DNA of 64,000 nucleotides from positions 1 to 64,000 of the forward strand of contig JACQBG010000036.1 of assembly GCA_016194585.1 (NCBI GenBank), in the 5' to 3' direction. Of the stretch, positions 25,053 through 33,358 are shown piece after piece; within the stretch, counting starts at the first letter, position 1, and each line of letters starts with the position of its first letter. The translations under genes and the position numbers were made by a program. The stretch comes from Gemmatimonadota bacterium (GTDB lineage: Bacteria > Gemmatimonadota > Gemmatimonadetes > Gemmatimonadales > Gemmatimonadaceae). The notes beneath the pieces are model-generated. The model was not told the DNA's origin. It worked only from the letters and a program-made list of their open reading frames with translations, and made no database searches.

Positions 25053-26464
25053 TGTCGTCGATCGCCTCACTCCTCAACACCGCCCGGTCCGCGGTCGTCG
25101 CGCAGCAGGCCGCCGTGCAGGTGGCCGGCCACAACATCGCGAACGCGCAGACCGCCGGGTACACGCGCGAGGTCGTCGATCTCACCGCATCGACCCCGGA
25201 GACGACCCCCATGGGGACGTTCGGCACCGGCGTTTCGGTCTCGAACGTCACCAGCATGCGCGACAGCCTGCTCAGCCAGGACGTGCGCACGCAGGGCTCC
25301 ACGGCCGCCAACGCCAAGACGAACAGCGACCTGCTCGGCCGCGTCGAGTCGGTGCTCGGCGACCCCGCGACGAGCACGCTCAGCTCGGCGATCGACAACT
25401 TCTACAACGCGTGGAGCGACCTCGCGTCGAACCCCACGACGGCGAGCGCGAAGACGGTCGTGCAGCAGCGCGCGACCGCGCTCGCGTCGGTGTTCAACGG
25501 CTACGCCGGGCAACTCACGCAGGTGCGCAAGGCGGCGACCGACGCGCTCACCCAGTCGGTCACGACCGTCAACAGCCTCGTCAAGCAGATCGCCGACATC
25601 AACCAGCGCATCGTGCCCGCGGAGTCGAGCGGGCAGAGCGCCAACGACCTCCGCGACCAGCGTGACCAGCTGCTCGACAAGCTCTCGAGCCTCGTCAGCA
25701 TCAACGTCATCGACCGTCCCGACGGGAGCGACCAGGTCACGCTCGGCGGCATCTCCATCGTCGACGGCACCGACGCCAAGTCGCTCGCCGTCGGCAACGG
25801 CGCGACGGCGACGGTGACCATCGCCGGCTCCCCCGACGCCCTCCGCAACGTGGGCGCCCAGGTCGGCGCGCAGCTCGACTTCCTGAACAGCGCGCTCCCC
25901 TCGGTGAAGAGCGGGCTCGACACCATCGCCGCGGCGATCATCACCGACGTCAACGCCGTGCACCGCACGGGCTGGTCGCCGCCGTCGGGCGCCGCCGGCA
26001 ACTGGAACCCGGCCGCGCCGCCGACCGGCTCGAACGTCGACTTCTTCGATTCCACGCCGGCGAACGCCACCGCCGCGAACATGCGCCTCTCGGCGGCGGT
26101 CGCCGCCGACCCGAACGCGATCGCGGCCGGCGCCGTGCTCAACGGGGCGGGCGACAACACCGTCGCGCTGCAGATGGCCGCGCTGCGCGACCACTCGCCG
26201 TCGGCGCCCGGGCAGAACGTCAACGGCGCGTTCCAGACCCTTGTGTCGCAGCTCGCCGTGCAGAAGAATTCATCGGACAACTCCGCCACCGTGTACCAGA
26301 CGCTCGCCAATCAGGCGACGGCGCGGCGGCAGAGCGCGACCGGCGTGAGCACCGACGAAGAGCTCATCAACGTCATCAAGTTCCAGCAGGCCTACACCGC
26401 AGCGGCCAAGTACATGACCACCGTCGACCAGATGTCGCAGTCGCTGCTCTCGATCGTGCAATAA
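25052..26464 (+). CDS. flgK: Hook-filament junction protein FlgK
   Basis: FlgK is the first hook-associated protein and connects hook to filament. The 470-residue protein starts with AVQVAGHNIANAQTAGYTRE, the conserved N-terminus. It has a helical coiled region with LRDQRDQLLDKLSSLVSINV and ends with EELINVIKFQQAYTAAAKYM. The usual partner flgL is missing downstream, where csrA follows after 12 bases. flgL, if present, must lie elsewhere. Confidence 0.96.
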   Translation: MSSIASLLNTARSAVVAQQAAVQVAGHNIANAQTAGYTREVVDLTASTPETTPMGTFGTGVSVSNVTSMRDSLLSQDVRTQGSTAANAKTNSDLLGRVESVLGDPATSTLSSAIDNFYNAWSDLASNPTTASAKTVVQQRATALASVFNGYAGQLTQVRKAATDALTQSVTTVNSLVKQIADINQRIVPAESSGQSANDLRDQRDQLLDKLSSLVSINVIDRPDGSDQVTLGGISIVDGTDAKSLAVGNGATATVTIAGSPDALRNVGAQVGAQLDFLNSALPSVKSGLDTIAAAIITDVNAVHRTGWSPPSGAAGNWNPAAPPTGSNVDFFDSTPANATAANMRLSAAVAADPNAIAAGAVLNGAGDNTVALQMAALRDHSPSAPGQNVNGAFQTLVSQLAVQKNSSDNSATVYQTLANQATARRQSATGVSTDEELINVIKFQQAYTAAAKYMTTVDQMSQSLLSIVQ

Positions 26465-26476
26465 GAGGCGGCGGCC

Positions 26477-26698
26477 ATGCTCATCCTCAGTCGCAAGGAA
26501 GGCGACTCGATCGTGATCGGCGGGGACATCCGCGTCATCGTCCTCAGCGCCGATCGCCATGGCGTCCGGCTCGGCATCGAAGCCCCGTCGGACGTGCGCA
26601 TCCTCCGCGGCGAGATCGTCAGCCAGGTGGAGAAGGAGAATCAGCGCGCGACGGGATCGGCCAAGGAATGGTCCGACCTCGTGCCGCCGAAGGGCTGA
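26477..26698 (+). CDS. csrA: Carbon storage/translation regulator CsrA
   Basis: CsrA is a small dimeric RNA-binding protein that represses translation by binding GGA motifs near ribosome-binding sites; in many flagellated bacteria it controls flagellin synthesis together with FliW. The 73-residue protein has the full core MLILSRKEGDSIVIGG, then DRHGVRLGIEAPSDVRILRG, including the binding Arg of the C-terminal strand. It is in line with flgK, a common flagellar placement. FliW is not in the window. Confidence 0.96.
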   Translation: MLILSRKEGDSIVIGGDIRVIVLSADRHGVRLGIEAPSDVRILRGEIVSQVEKENQRATGSAKEWSDLVPPKG

Positions 26699-26702
26699 CC
26701 GC

Positions 26703-27395
26703 TCAGCCGCCCCGCTCGCGGCGGCGCAGGTTCGCGAGCGTCCCCACGCGCAGCGTCGCCCGCACCAACCCGCGCGCCGTCCGCATGACGCTGGCATCAC
26801 CGGCCGCGTCGCGCACCATCCATCGCAGCGCCGCCACCTCGCTCGTCGTGCCCTCCGCGAGCGGCACGGCCACCCCCGTCTCGGCGGTGAGATCCACCCA
26901 GTCGGAATCGCCGGCGTAGCGGAGCACCACGCCGTCGGCGTACTGGTCGGCCGGCAGGTGGCGGGCCGCCGCGCACAGCAGCAACAGCACGGCCTGGGTG
27001 AGCACCGTGAGGTTCACGAGCACGGGAGGCGTCATCGGGTCGCCTTCGACCGTGCAGGCGACGTCGCGCAGCGCGTAATGGTGCCGGAACAGGCCGACGG
27101 CGTCGTCCATCGCGTCGGAGACCTGCGCCGGCTCCGCGGGAAGCGCGCCCGCCATCGGGAGCAGTCTATAGAGCCGGAGGAGCCCCTCGAGCCGCCCGAT
27201 CTCGCCGTCCACCTGCTCCCCCATGGACGCCTCGTCGGGCGAGCCGAGCCCCGCCGCCACGGCGCCGAGCGCCGAGAGGCGGTTGCTGAACCCGTGGTTC
27301 AGGCCGCGCAACACGTTGCCCGCGGCCGACATCCACGCCTCGGCGGCGAGTGCCGCCGACGGTCGGTCCGGGCCGGGATCGGTCGTGTCGTCCAC
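26703..27395 (-). CDS. Histidine-kinase-like protein with an H-box and degenerate ATPase region
   Basis: The 230-residue protein has an H-box-like helix NHGFSNRLSALGAV (His34, with Asn at +4), resembling the dimerisation helix of histidine kinases. The second half has an N-box-like LTVLTQAVLLLLCAAARHLP and a beta segment, but I see no G1 or G2 glycine boxes. This layout resembles ChpT-type phosphotransfer proteins, which use a degenerate kinase fold. The GTG at 27395 is a tentative start. It converges on csrA with only four bases between stops and diverges from motA 57 bases away. The role is inferred, possibly a phosphorelay step controlling motility. Confidence 0.55.
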   Translation of the reverse strand: MDDTTDPGPDRPSAALAAEAWMSAAGNVLRGLNHGFSNRLSALGAVAAGLGSPDEASMGEQVDGEIGRLEGLLRLYRLLPMAGALPAEPAQVSDAMDDAVGLFRHHYALRDVACTVEGDPMTPPVLVNLTVLTQAVLLLLCAAARHLPADQYADGVVLRYAGDSDWVDLTAETGVAVPLAEGTTSEVAALRWMVRDAAGDASVMRTARGLVRATLRVGTLANLRRRERGG

Positions 27396-27452
27396 AGCGT
27401 TCCTGGTTCGAGTTTCCGCCGCGCCGATCCGATACTGACTAGTGCGGACAGG

Positions 27453-28346
27453 ATGTCCCGTCTTCACCTCAGTATCGGACGCCGAGTCGTGTTCCTGATA
27501 ATCGGATTGCTGGTCGTCTTCGGCAGCATCGTCGGCGGCTACTTGATGCACCATGGGCAGCTGGCGACCCTGGTGCAGATCAACGAGTTCCTCATCATCG
27601 GCGGTGCCGGGCTCGGTTCCATGATCATCGGGAACCCGCCCGGCACGCTCAAGCGCGCCGTGTCGATGACGCTCGCCCTGCTCAAGCCCGATCCGTTCGA
27701 CGCGAAGGCCTACGGCGAACTGCTGCAGGTACTCTACGAGATCCTCCGCACCGCCCGCAAGGACGGGCTCATCGGCCTCGAGAAGCACATCGAGAACCCC
27801 GAGGAGAGCGAGATCTTCCGGAAGTACCCGGACTTCCTCCATCACACGGCCGCGCTCTCGCTGCTGTGCGACACCCTCAAGGTGCTCCTCAGCGGCACCG
27901 TCGAGGACCATCACCTCGCCGAGATCCTCGACATGGACCTCGAGCAGCAGCACCATGAAGCGATGTCGGCGCCGACGGCGATCACCAAGACCGGCGACGC
28001 CATGCCTGGCTTCGGCATCGTCGCGGCCGTGCTCGGCGTGATCATCACGATGGGCTCCATCGGCGGCGCGGCGAGCGAGATCGGCGAGAAGGTCGCCGCC
28101 GCCCTCGTCGGCACCTTCCTCGGCATCCTGCTCTCGTACGGCGTGCTCGGCCCGATCGCGCAGTCGATCGAGTCGCGCGTCGCCTCCGAGCACGCCTACA
28201 TGCTCTGCATCAAGACGGCGCTCCTCTCGTTCGCGCGCGGCGACGCGCCGATGTCGGCCGTCGAGTTCGCCCGCCGCAACATCGAACCTGGCCACCGGCC
28301 GACCTTCACCGAGCTCGAGTCGCTCACGCGCACGAAGGCGGCGTAG
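27453..28346 (+). CDS. motA: Flagellar stator protein MotA
   Basis: MotA forms the pentameric part of the stator that pushes FliG. The 297-residue protein is close to the proton-type E. coli length. It has helices IGLLVVFGSIVGGYLMHHG and EFLIIGGAGLGSMIIGN, a cytoplasmic loop with charged residues contacting FliG, and the two conserved C-terminal helices containing GFGIVAAVLGVIITMGSIGG and VAAALVGTFLGILLSYGVLG. The ATG follows GGACAGG. motB starts on the last base of the stop codon. Confidence 0.95.
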   Translation: MSRLHLSIGRRVVFLIIGLLVVFGSIVGGYLMHHGQLATLVQINEFLIIGGAGLGSMIIGNPPGTLKRAVSMTLALLKPDPFDAKAYGELLQVLYEILRTARKDGLIGLEKHIENPEESEIFRKYPDFLHHTAALSLLCDTLKVLLSGTVEDHHLAEILDMDLEQQHHEAMSAPTAITKTGDAMPGFGIVAAVLGVIITMGSIGGAASEIGEKVAAALVGTFLGILLSYGVLGPIAQSIESRVASEHAYMLCIKTALLSFARGDAPMSAVEFARRNIEPGHRPTFTELESLTRTKAA

Positions 28347-29164
28347 TGGCCAAGGACTCCGGCAAGCGCCCCATCATCATCAAGAAGGTGAAGAAGGGCG
28401 GGCATGCCCACCACGGCGGCTCGTGGAAGGTGGCGTACGCGGACTTCGTCACGGCGATGATGGCGTTCTTCATGGTGATGTGGATCCTCGGCATGGACGA
28501 GTCCACCCGGAAGGCCGTCGAAGGCTACTTCTCGAATCCGGCCGGCTTCAAGAAGGGCTACGGCTCCGGCAACAGCCCCATCTCGAGCGGCAACACGCCG
28601 TCGCGCATCAAGGCCGAGACCGTGAAGCTCATCATGCACACGGCGCAGGAGAAGGCGTTCGCCAAGGCGGCCTCCGACATCAAGACGCGCCTCGACTCGG
28701 CGAAGGGCGCGCTCGGCCCCGCGAAATTCGAGATCACGATGAGCAGCAAGGGGCTGCGCATCGAGCTCATCGAGAACGGCAAGGGGGACAACTTCTTCGG
28801 CCGCGGCTCCGCGACGATGACCCCCGCCGCGCTCGTCGCGCTCAAGCTCATCGCCCGCGAGCTCATCGCCCTGCGCAATCCGATCGTCGTCGAAGGGCAC
28901 ACCGACGCGTCGCTCTACGGGCAGAACGCGGCGTACTCGAACTGGGAACTCTCGGCCGATCGCGCGAACGCCGCGCGACGCGTGCTCGAGCAGGAAGGAC
29001 TCGATCCGGCCCGCGTGATCGAGGTGCGCGGCTACGCCGACACCCAGCTCCGGCGCCCCGACGATCCCCAGGCCGCCGAGAACCGGCGCATCTCCATCCT
29101 CCTCCCGTTCACGAGCGGGCAGCCGGCCGCGACCGTGCCCGACGTGGGGATGGGCGGGAACTGA
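28346..29164 (+). CDS. motB: Flagellar stator protein MotB
   Basis: MotB anchors the stator to peptidoglycan and carries the ion-binding aspartate. The 272-residue protein has the single helix VAYADFVTAMMAFFMVMWIL with Asp33 in the proton-binding position. A plug/linker follows, then an OmpA-like domain with VVEGHTDASLYGQNA, SADRANAARRVLEQEGLDPA and the ending AENRRISILLPF. The YADF signature suggests a proton motor but does not prove it. The GTG overlaps the motA stop by one base. Confidence 0.95.
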   Translation: MAKDSGKRPIIIKKVKKGGHAHHGGSWKVAYADFVTAMMAFFMVMWILGMDESTRKAVEGYFSNPAGFKKGYGSGNSPISSGNTPSRIKAETVKLIMHTAQEKAFAKAASDIKTRLDSAKGALGPAKFEITMSSKGLRIELIENGKGDNFFGRGSATMTPAALVALKLIARELIALRNPIVVEGHTDASLYGQNAAYSNWELSADRANAARRVLEQEGLDPARVIEVRGYADTQLRRPDDPQAAENRRISILLPFTSGQPAATVPDVGMGGN

Positions 29165-29172
29165 TCCTTCCG

Positions 29173-29193
29173 GCGGGCCGCCCGGCGGCCCGC
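29173..29193. terminator. Hairpin between convergent motB and EAL-HDOD genes
   Basis: A 9-bp perfect GC stem (29173-29181 with 29185-29193, loop CCG) lies in the 36-base gap between the two stop codons. It lacks a T tract on either side, so it may act as a bidirectional, partly Rho-dependent barrier. Confidence 0.55.
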
Positions 29194-29200
29194 GCCGGAC

Positions 29201-30421
29201 TCACGCGTGGGAGAGGATCTCGCGCGCCCAGCTCGACGCCTCCGTGTACCACCCCGGCAGCGCGTCGAGCACGTCCATCTCGGCGGCGAGCGTGATCACC
29301 TGCTCCCAATCGCCGCGGGCGTAGGCCGACGCCGTCATCAGGTACGGCGTATACGGCCCCTCCTCCTTCAGCAGCGCCGATTCGACGTCGGCCGAGACCT
29401 TCACCTGCCGCAGCAGTTCGGTCATCGGCATGCCGAGGATCGCGTCGAACGTCGAGAGCACGCCGGCGAGGAAGAGTGAGGGCGCCGACTGCTTGCGCCC
29501 CGTGTTGATCGCAAGCAGCTCGCAGAGACGCCCGCGTTCGAGCGCCGAAAGCACCATCTCGCGATCGATCCCCGTGTTCATCGGCACGCAGTTCACGAAC
29601 AGCAGCGCCAGCCACCGGTGCAACGGCGCGCGGCCGACGATGCGGATCGCCTGCTGGATCGACTCGATCCCCGACCCGCCCATCCCCGCCGAGTTCACGA
29701 TGCGCAGCAGCTTGAAGCTGAGCCCCGGGTCGGAGCGGAACGCCCCCTCGAGGTCGCGATCGGTCGCCTTCGGGTCGGGGATCAGGTTCATAACCTTCGC
29801 GACGCCGATCATCCCCGCCGGGAGGTCGCGCCGCTTCACGATCTCCGGCCGGCTGAAGTAATAGCCCTGGAAGAGCGTGAACCCGAGCGCGCGGCACTGC
29901 GCCAGCATCGCCGCGTCCTCGATGCGCTCGGCGAGGAGCGTCACGTCATAGCGCCGGAGCCGCGTGACGAGCGCCCGCAGGTGCTCCGGCGTGGCGCCGA
30001 GCACGTCTACTTTCACGACGTGGGCGAGCCGCAGGAACGGCTCGTATTCCTCCCCCGCCGCGAAATCGTCGAGCGCGATGCGGTAGCCGTGGCTGCGCGC
30101 CTCGCGCGCCGCCGCCACCGTGTCGTCGTCGCACTCCACCGTCTCGAGGATCTCGATCGTGACCTTCGTCGGGTCGAGCAGCTTGTAATCGCGCTCGAGC
30201 AGGAGCTCGCGCGGGAAGTTGATGAACGCCTGCACGCCCCCGGTGAGCTGGTCGAGCCCGATCGTGAGCAGGCCGGTGACGAGCGTCTGGCTGCTCATCT
30301 TCACGGCGTCGAAATTCCCGGCCGCCACGGCGGTCGCGGCGGCGCGATAGAGCAGTTCGTATCCCGCCAGCCTGTTCTCGCGATCGAAGATCGGCTGTCG
30401 GGCGATGAAGGAGTCGCTCAC
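29201..30421 (-). CDS. EAL-HDOD signalling protein (YuxH type) with a degenerate EAL domain
   Basis: The 406-residue protein opens FIARQPIFDRENRLAGYELL, the usual YuxH-family start. The EAL position reads ELL (residues 22-24), and the downstream metal and catalytic residues of active phosphodiesterases are largely missing, so c-di-GMP hydrolysis is unlikely. From about residue 200 an HDOD domain follows (DPGLSFKLLRIVNSAGMGGS, then FLAGVLSTFDAILGMPMTEL). Related proteins regulate motility in some bacteria. Its place directly after motB, in convergent orientation, fits a motility role by inference. The ATG at 30421 is well supported by the conserved N-terminus. Confidence 0.85.
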   Translation of the reverse strand: MSDSFIARQPIFDRENRLAGYELLYRAAATAVAAGNFDAVKMSSQTLVTGLLTIGLDQLTGGVQAFINFPRELLLERDYKLLDPTKVTIEILETVECDDDTVAAAREARSHGYRIALDDFAAGEEYEPFLRLAHVVKVDVLGATPEHLRALVTRLRRYDVTLLAERIEDAAMLAQCRALGFTLFQGYYFSRPEIVKRRDLPAGMIGVAKVMNLIPDPKATDRDLEGAFRSDPGLSFKLLRIVNSAGMGGSGIESIQQAIRIVGRAPLHRWLALLFVNCVPMNTGIDREMVLSALERGRLCELLAINTGRKQSAPSLFLAGVLSTFDAILGMPMTELLRQVKVSADVESALLKEEGPYTPYLMTASAYARGDWEQVITLAAEMDVLDALPGWYTEASSWAREILSHA

Positions 30422-30505
30422 GGAAGTGGCGTCGAGATGGTTCCGCGGTGCCGCGGACGGCGGACCGCCTGAGGGGAGTATCGGCAGGTGTTGGCCGAAA
30501 AACGC

Positions 30506-30532
30506 CCCCGCCGGAGGAACTAGTCTCCGGCC
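30506..30532 (-). terminator. Terminator of the methyltransferase/ligase operon
   Basis: Read on the minus strand, a 7-bp stem GCCGGAG/CTCCGGC with an 8-base loop is followed by GGGGGCG and a run of five T. It lies 23-49 bases after the methyltransferase stop. Confidence 0.55.
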
Positions 30533-30554
30533 ACCGCGAGCCGGGGGACGGACG

Positions 30555-31634
30555 TCACGCCGCCGGCCCCTGGGCCAGGCTCCCCTGCTCCGCCGCGTCG
30601 ACGATCGCCGCCGCCCCCGGCCCGGCCACGAACAGGAACTCGTGGTTCGTCAGGTGGCTCACGCGCCCCACCTTCACGCCGCTCGGGTTGTGGATGCCGA
30701 TCTTGGCGCCCACGTAGCGCCGGAACGCCACCGGCACCACCGCCACCTCGCCGAACGACGCCGCGAGCAGCGCGCGGATGTCGTCGTACGCGAAGTACCC
30801 CTCGTCGTTGAACGAGACGATGACATGCCGCGCCGGCACGGTGCGCACCACGCCGGCGAACGCGTCCCACGCCTGCCCGCGTACGTTGTAGCGGCTCTTC
30901 GTGGTGCGGCAGTCCTCGCGCTTGCGCGCCACGCCGTAGGCGGCCGGCGCGTCGTCCCGCACGATCGTCTCCCACACATGGTAGTTCGAGTAGTACGAAT
31001 GCTGGTTGTACGGTGGGTCGATGTAGGCGAGGTCCACCGGCGCCATCGTCGGCACGAGCGCGTTCGCATCCTCGCGCAGCGCGCGCCCCGTGCCGGCGAT
31101 CAGCTCGGGCAGCCGCAACTGGAGCGGCTGATGCGAGCGCGGCGCCCACGACTTGAGGTACGCCATCTGCAGGCCGGTCGTCGAGTCCACGCGGTCGGCC
31201 GCGAGCAGCAGCGCCGTGAGGAGCACGGCGCGTTCCACCCGGCTGCCGGCCACCGCATCGATGGCGCCGCGGATGGCGTCGATGCGGCGCCCGTTGAACG
31301 GCTGGAAATAGCGCGCCTCCTCGCAGAAGGTGCGCGTCACGTAGCCCTCGACCCCCTCGAGCGCGTCGAGATGCGCCAGTTGCTCCACGAGCCGCGCCCG
31401 CAGCGCGGTGTCGCCGCCGTCGACCTCGATGTAGCACGTCGCCAGCACCTCGCTGTACGACGCGAGGTCGTTCGCCGTCACCTCGAACCCCTCGCGCTTG
31501 AGCGCCTGCGCCACCCGCGTCGTGCCCGTGAACAGGTCGGCCACCGTGCGCGCGCCCGCGTGCTCGCGCACCGCGCGGGCGAGCGCCGTGATGCGCGGCA
31601 CCAACGTCCGCTTGGAGCCGAGGTACTTGATCAC
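30555..31634 (-). CDS. D12-class DNA adenine N6-methyltransferase, orphan
   Basis: The enzyme family methylates adenine in DNA using S-adenosylmethionine. The 359-residue protein has the D12/Dam order: N-terminal IKYLGSKRTLVPRI, motif I DLFTGTTRVAQALKREGFEV, and the catalytic motif IV DPPYNQHSYYSNYH. The GTG at 31634 overlaps the upstream acyl-CoA ligase stop by four bases (GTGA), so both are probably co-transcribed. No restriction endonuclease gene is nearby, hence an orphan enzyme. Its recognition sequence cannot be read from the protein. The link to lipid metabolism may be only positional. Confidence 0.88.
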   Translation of the reverse strand: MIKYLGSKRTLVPRITALARAVREHAGARTVADLFTGTTRVAQALKREGFEVTANDLASYSEVLATCYIEVDGGDTALRARLVEQLAHLDALEGVEGYVTRTFCEEARYFQPFNGRRIDAIRGAIDAVAGSRVERAVLLTALLLAADRVDSTTGLQMAYLKSWAPRSHQPLQLRLPELIAGTGRALREDANALVPTMAPVDLAYIDPPYNQHSYYSNYHVWETIVRDDAPAAYGVARKREDCRTTKSRYNVRGQAWDAFAGVVRTVPARHVIVSFNDEGYFAYDDIRALLAASFGEVAVVPVAFRRYVGAKIGIHNPSGVKVGRVSHLTNHEFLFVAGPGAAAIVDAAEQGSLAQGPAA

Positions 31635-33199
31635 GCCTTGGCCTTCCCCCGTTCGTACGCGATCAGCTCGCGCCGCAGGATCTTGCCCGACGCCGACTTG
31701 GGGATCTTCTCGACGAACTCCACGGCGCGCACCTTCTTGTACGGCGCCACGGTCGCCGCCACGAACTCCATGATCTCCTGCGGCGTGACCGGCTCGCGCA
31801 TCACGACGAACGCCTTGGGCACCTCGCCCGCCTCGTCGTCGGCCATCGGGATCACGGCCGCGTCGGCCACCTTCGGATGCGACAGCAGCACCGCCTCGAG
31901 CTCGGCGGGCGCCACCTGATAGCCCTTGTACTTGATGAATTCCTTGAGCCGGTCGACGATGTAGAAGAACCCGTCCTCGTCCGCGTACGCGACGTCGCCC
32001 GTCCGCAACCATCCCTCGGCGTCGATCGACGCCGCCGTCGCCTCGGCGTGATTCAGGTATCCCTTCATCACCTGCGGCCCGCGCATGTACAGCTCGCCTC
32101 GCTCGTTGGGCCCCAACTCGCGCCCCGTCTCGATGTCCTTGATGCGGCACTCCGTGTTCGGCACGAGCAAGCCGCACGACCCCGGCTTGTACAACACGCC
32201 GTCGTTCGGCGTGAAGTGCGTCACCGGACTCGTCTCCGTCATCCCGTACCCCTGCTTGGCGAACAGGTCGAGGCGCGTGGCCAGCTCCTTCTCGAGCTCG
32301 CCGCTCATCGGCGCCGCGCCCGAGTTCACCATCTTCAGCGACGAAAGGTCGTACTTGTCCACCAGCGGATGCTTGGCGAGCGCGAGCGCCACCGGCGGCA
32401 CGAGATACGCCGACGCGACCTTGTAGTCCTGCGTGAGCCGGAGATACGTCTCCAGGTCGAACTGCGGCATCGTCACCACGGTCGCCCCGCGCCGCAAGAT
32501 CGCGCACAGGATCACGACCATTCCATATATATGGAAGAAGGGGAGGATCCCGATGGTGTGGTCCCCCGGGCCCGACGTGTCGATGAACTCGATCTGCACC
32601 AGATTCGCCACCAGGTTCCGGTGCGTGAGCATCACGCCCTTCGGCAGCCCGGTCGTGCCGCTCGAATAGGGGAGCGCCACGACGTCGTTCGCCGGATCGA
32701 CCGCCACCGCCGGCACGGCGTCGCCGCTTGTGACCAGCGCCGCGAACGGCGTGCACCCCGCGGCTTCGCCGAACACGATCACCTCGGCGCCTCCCGCCAG
32801 CTCCGCCGCCTTGAGCGCGCGCTCGGCGAGTTGCGGCACCGTCACCACGATGCGGGCACCCGAGTCGCGCAACTGCCGGGCCAGTTCTTCCGCGCCGTAC
32901 ATCGGGTTCGCCGTCGTGTTGACCCCGCCGAGGAGCGACACCCCGAAGAACATCGGCGCGTACTCCGGCACGTTCGGCGAGAAGATGCAGAGCGCGTCGC
33001 CACGCTTGAACCCGCGCGACGTGAGCCCGGCCGCGACGCGACGCGTCAGCACCTCGAGCTCGGCATACGTGATCCGCCGCCCCGTCGGCCCGTCGATCAG
33101 CGCGGGATGGTCGCGGAACGCCGCCACGTGCTCCAACACGTAGTCCGTCAGCGAGATGTCGGGGACGCGGACGTCGGGAAAGCGGCTTCGGAAGATCAT
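31631..33199 (-). CDS. Acyl-CoA ligase, 4-coumarate/long-chain fatty-acid type
   Basis: Such enzymes activate a carboxylic acid with ATP to an acyl-adenylate and then to the CoA thioester. The 522-residue protein has the P-loop-like motif LPYSSGTTGLPKGVMLTHRN, then QGYGMTETSPV, then the hinge region TGDVAYADEDGFFYIVDRLK and the C-terminal catalytic Lys region ASGKILRREL. Size and motif wording fit the 4CL/medium-to-long-chain group; the substrate is unknown. It diverges from the fadN-like gene 159 bases away, so a fatty-acid degradation role is reasonable. Confidence 0.9.
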   Translation of the reverse strand: MIFRSRFPDVRVPDISLTDYVLEHVAAFRDHPALIDGPTGRRITYAELEVLTRRVAAGLTSRGFKRGDALCIFSPNVPEYAPMFFGVSLLGGVNTTANPMYGAEELARQLRDSGARIVVTVPQLAERALKAAELAGGAEVIVFGEAAGCTPFAALVTSGDAVPAVAVDPANDVVALPYSSGTTGLPKGVMLTHRNLVANLVQIEFIDTSGPGDHTIGILPFFHIYGMVVILCAILRRGATVVTMPQFDLETYLRLTQDYKVASAYLVPPVALALAKHPLVDKYDLSSLKMVNSGAAPMSGELEKELATRLDLFAKQGYGMTETSPVTHFTPNDGVLYKPGSCGLLVPNTECRIKDIETGRELGPNERGELYMRGPQVMKGYLNHAEATAASIDAEGWLRTGDVAYADEDGFFYIVDRLKEFIKYKGYQVAPAELEAVLLSHPKVADAAVIPMADDEAGEVPKAFVVMREPVTPQEIMEFVAATVAPYKKVRAVEFVEKIPKSASGKILRRELIAYERGKAKA

Positions 33200-33358
33200 C
33201 GGTCGGGGTGGGCTGGGGGGAAGCTCAGGTAATAGCCATCCGACGGCGCGTCGGCAATATCTCCGACAGCGAGCCCCCCGCCCGCGCCGCTACATTACCC
33301 GCAGCGCGGCGAGCCTTGCGAACCGCGCCTCACCGTTCGCCTCAATCGAGGTATCACG

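Noticed and set aside
26559-27452. Long in-frame extension upstream of motA
   Set aside because: It overlaps csrA and the minus-strand kinase-like gene, has Arg-rich shadow composition, and MotA homology begins at 27453.
27393-27453. Possible sigma-28 promoter before motA (GAGTTT then GCCGATCC)
   Set aside because: The spacing is about four bases too short for the TAAAGTTT-N11-GCCGATAA consensus, and the -35 match is poor.
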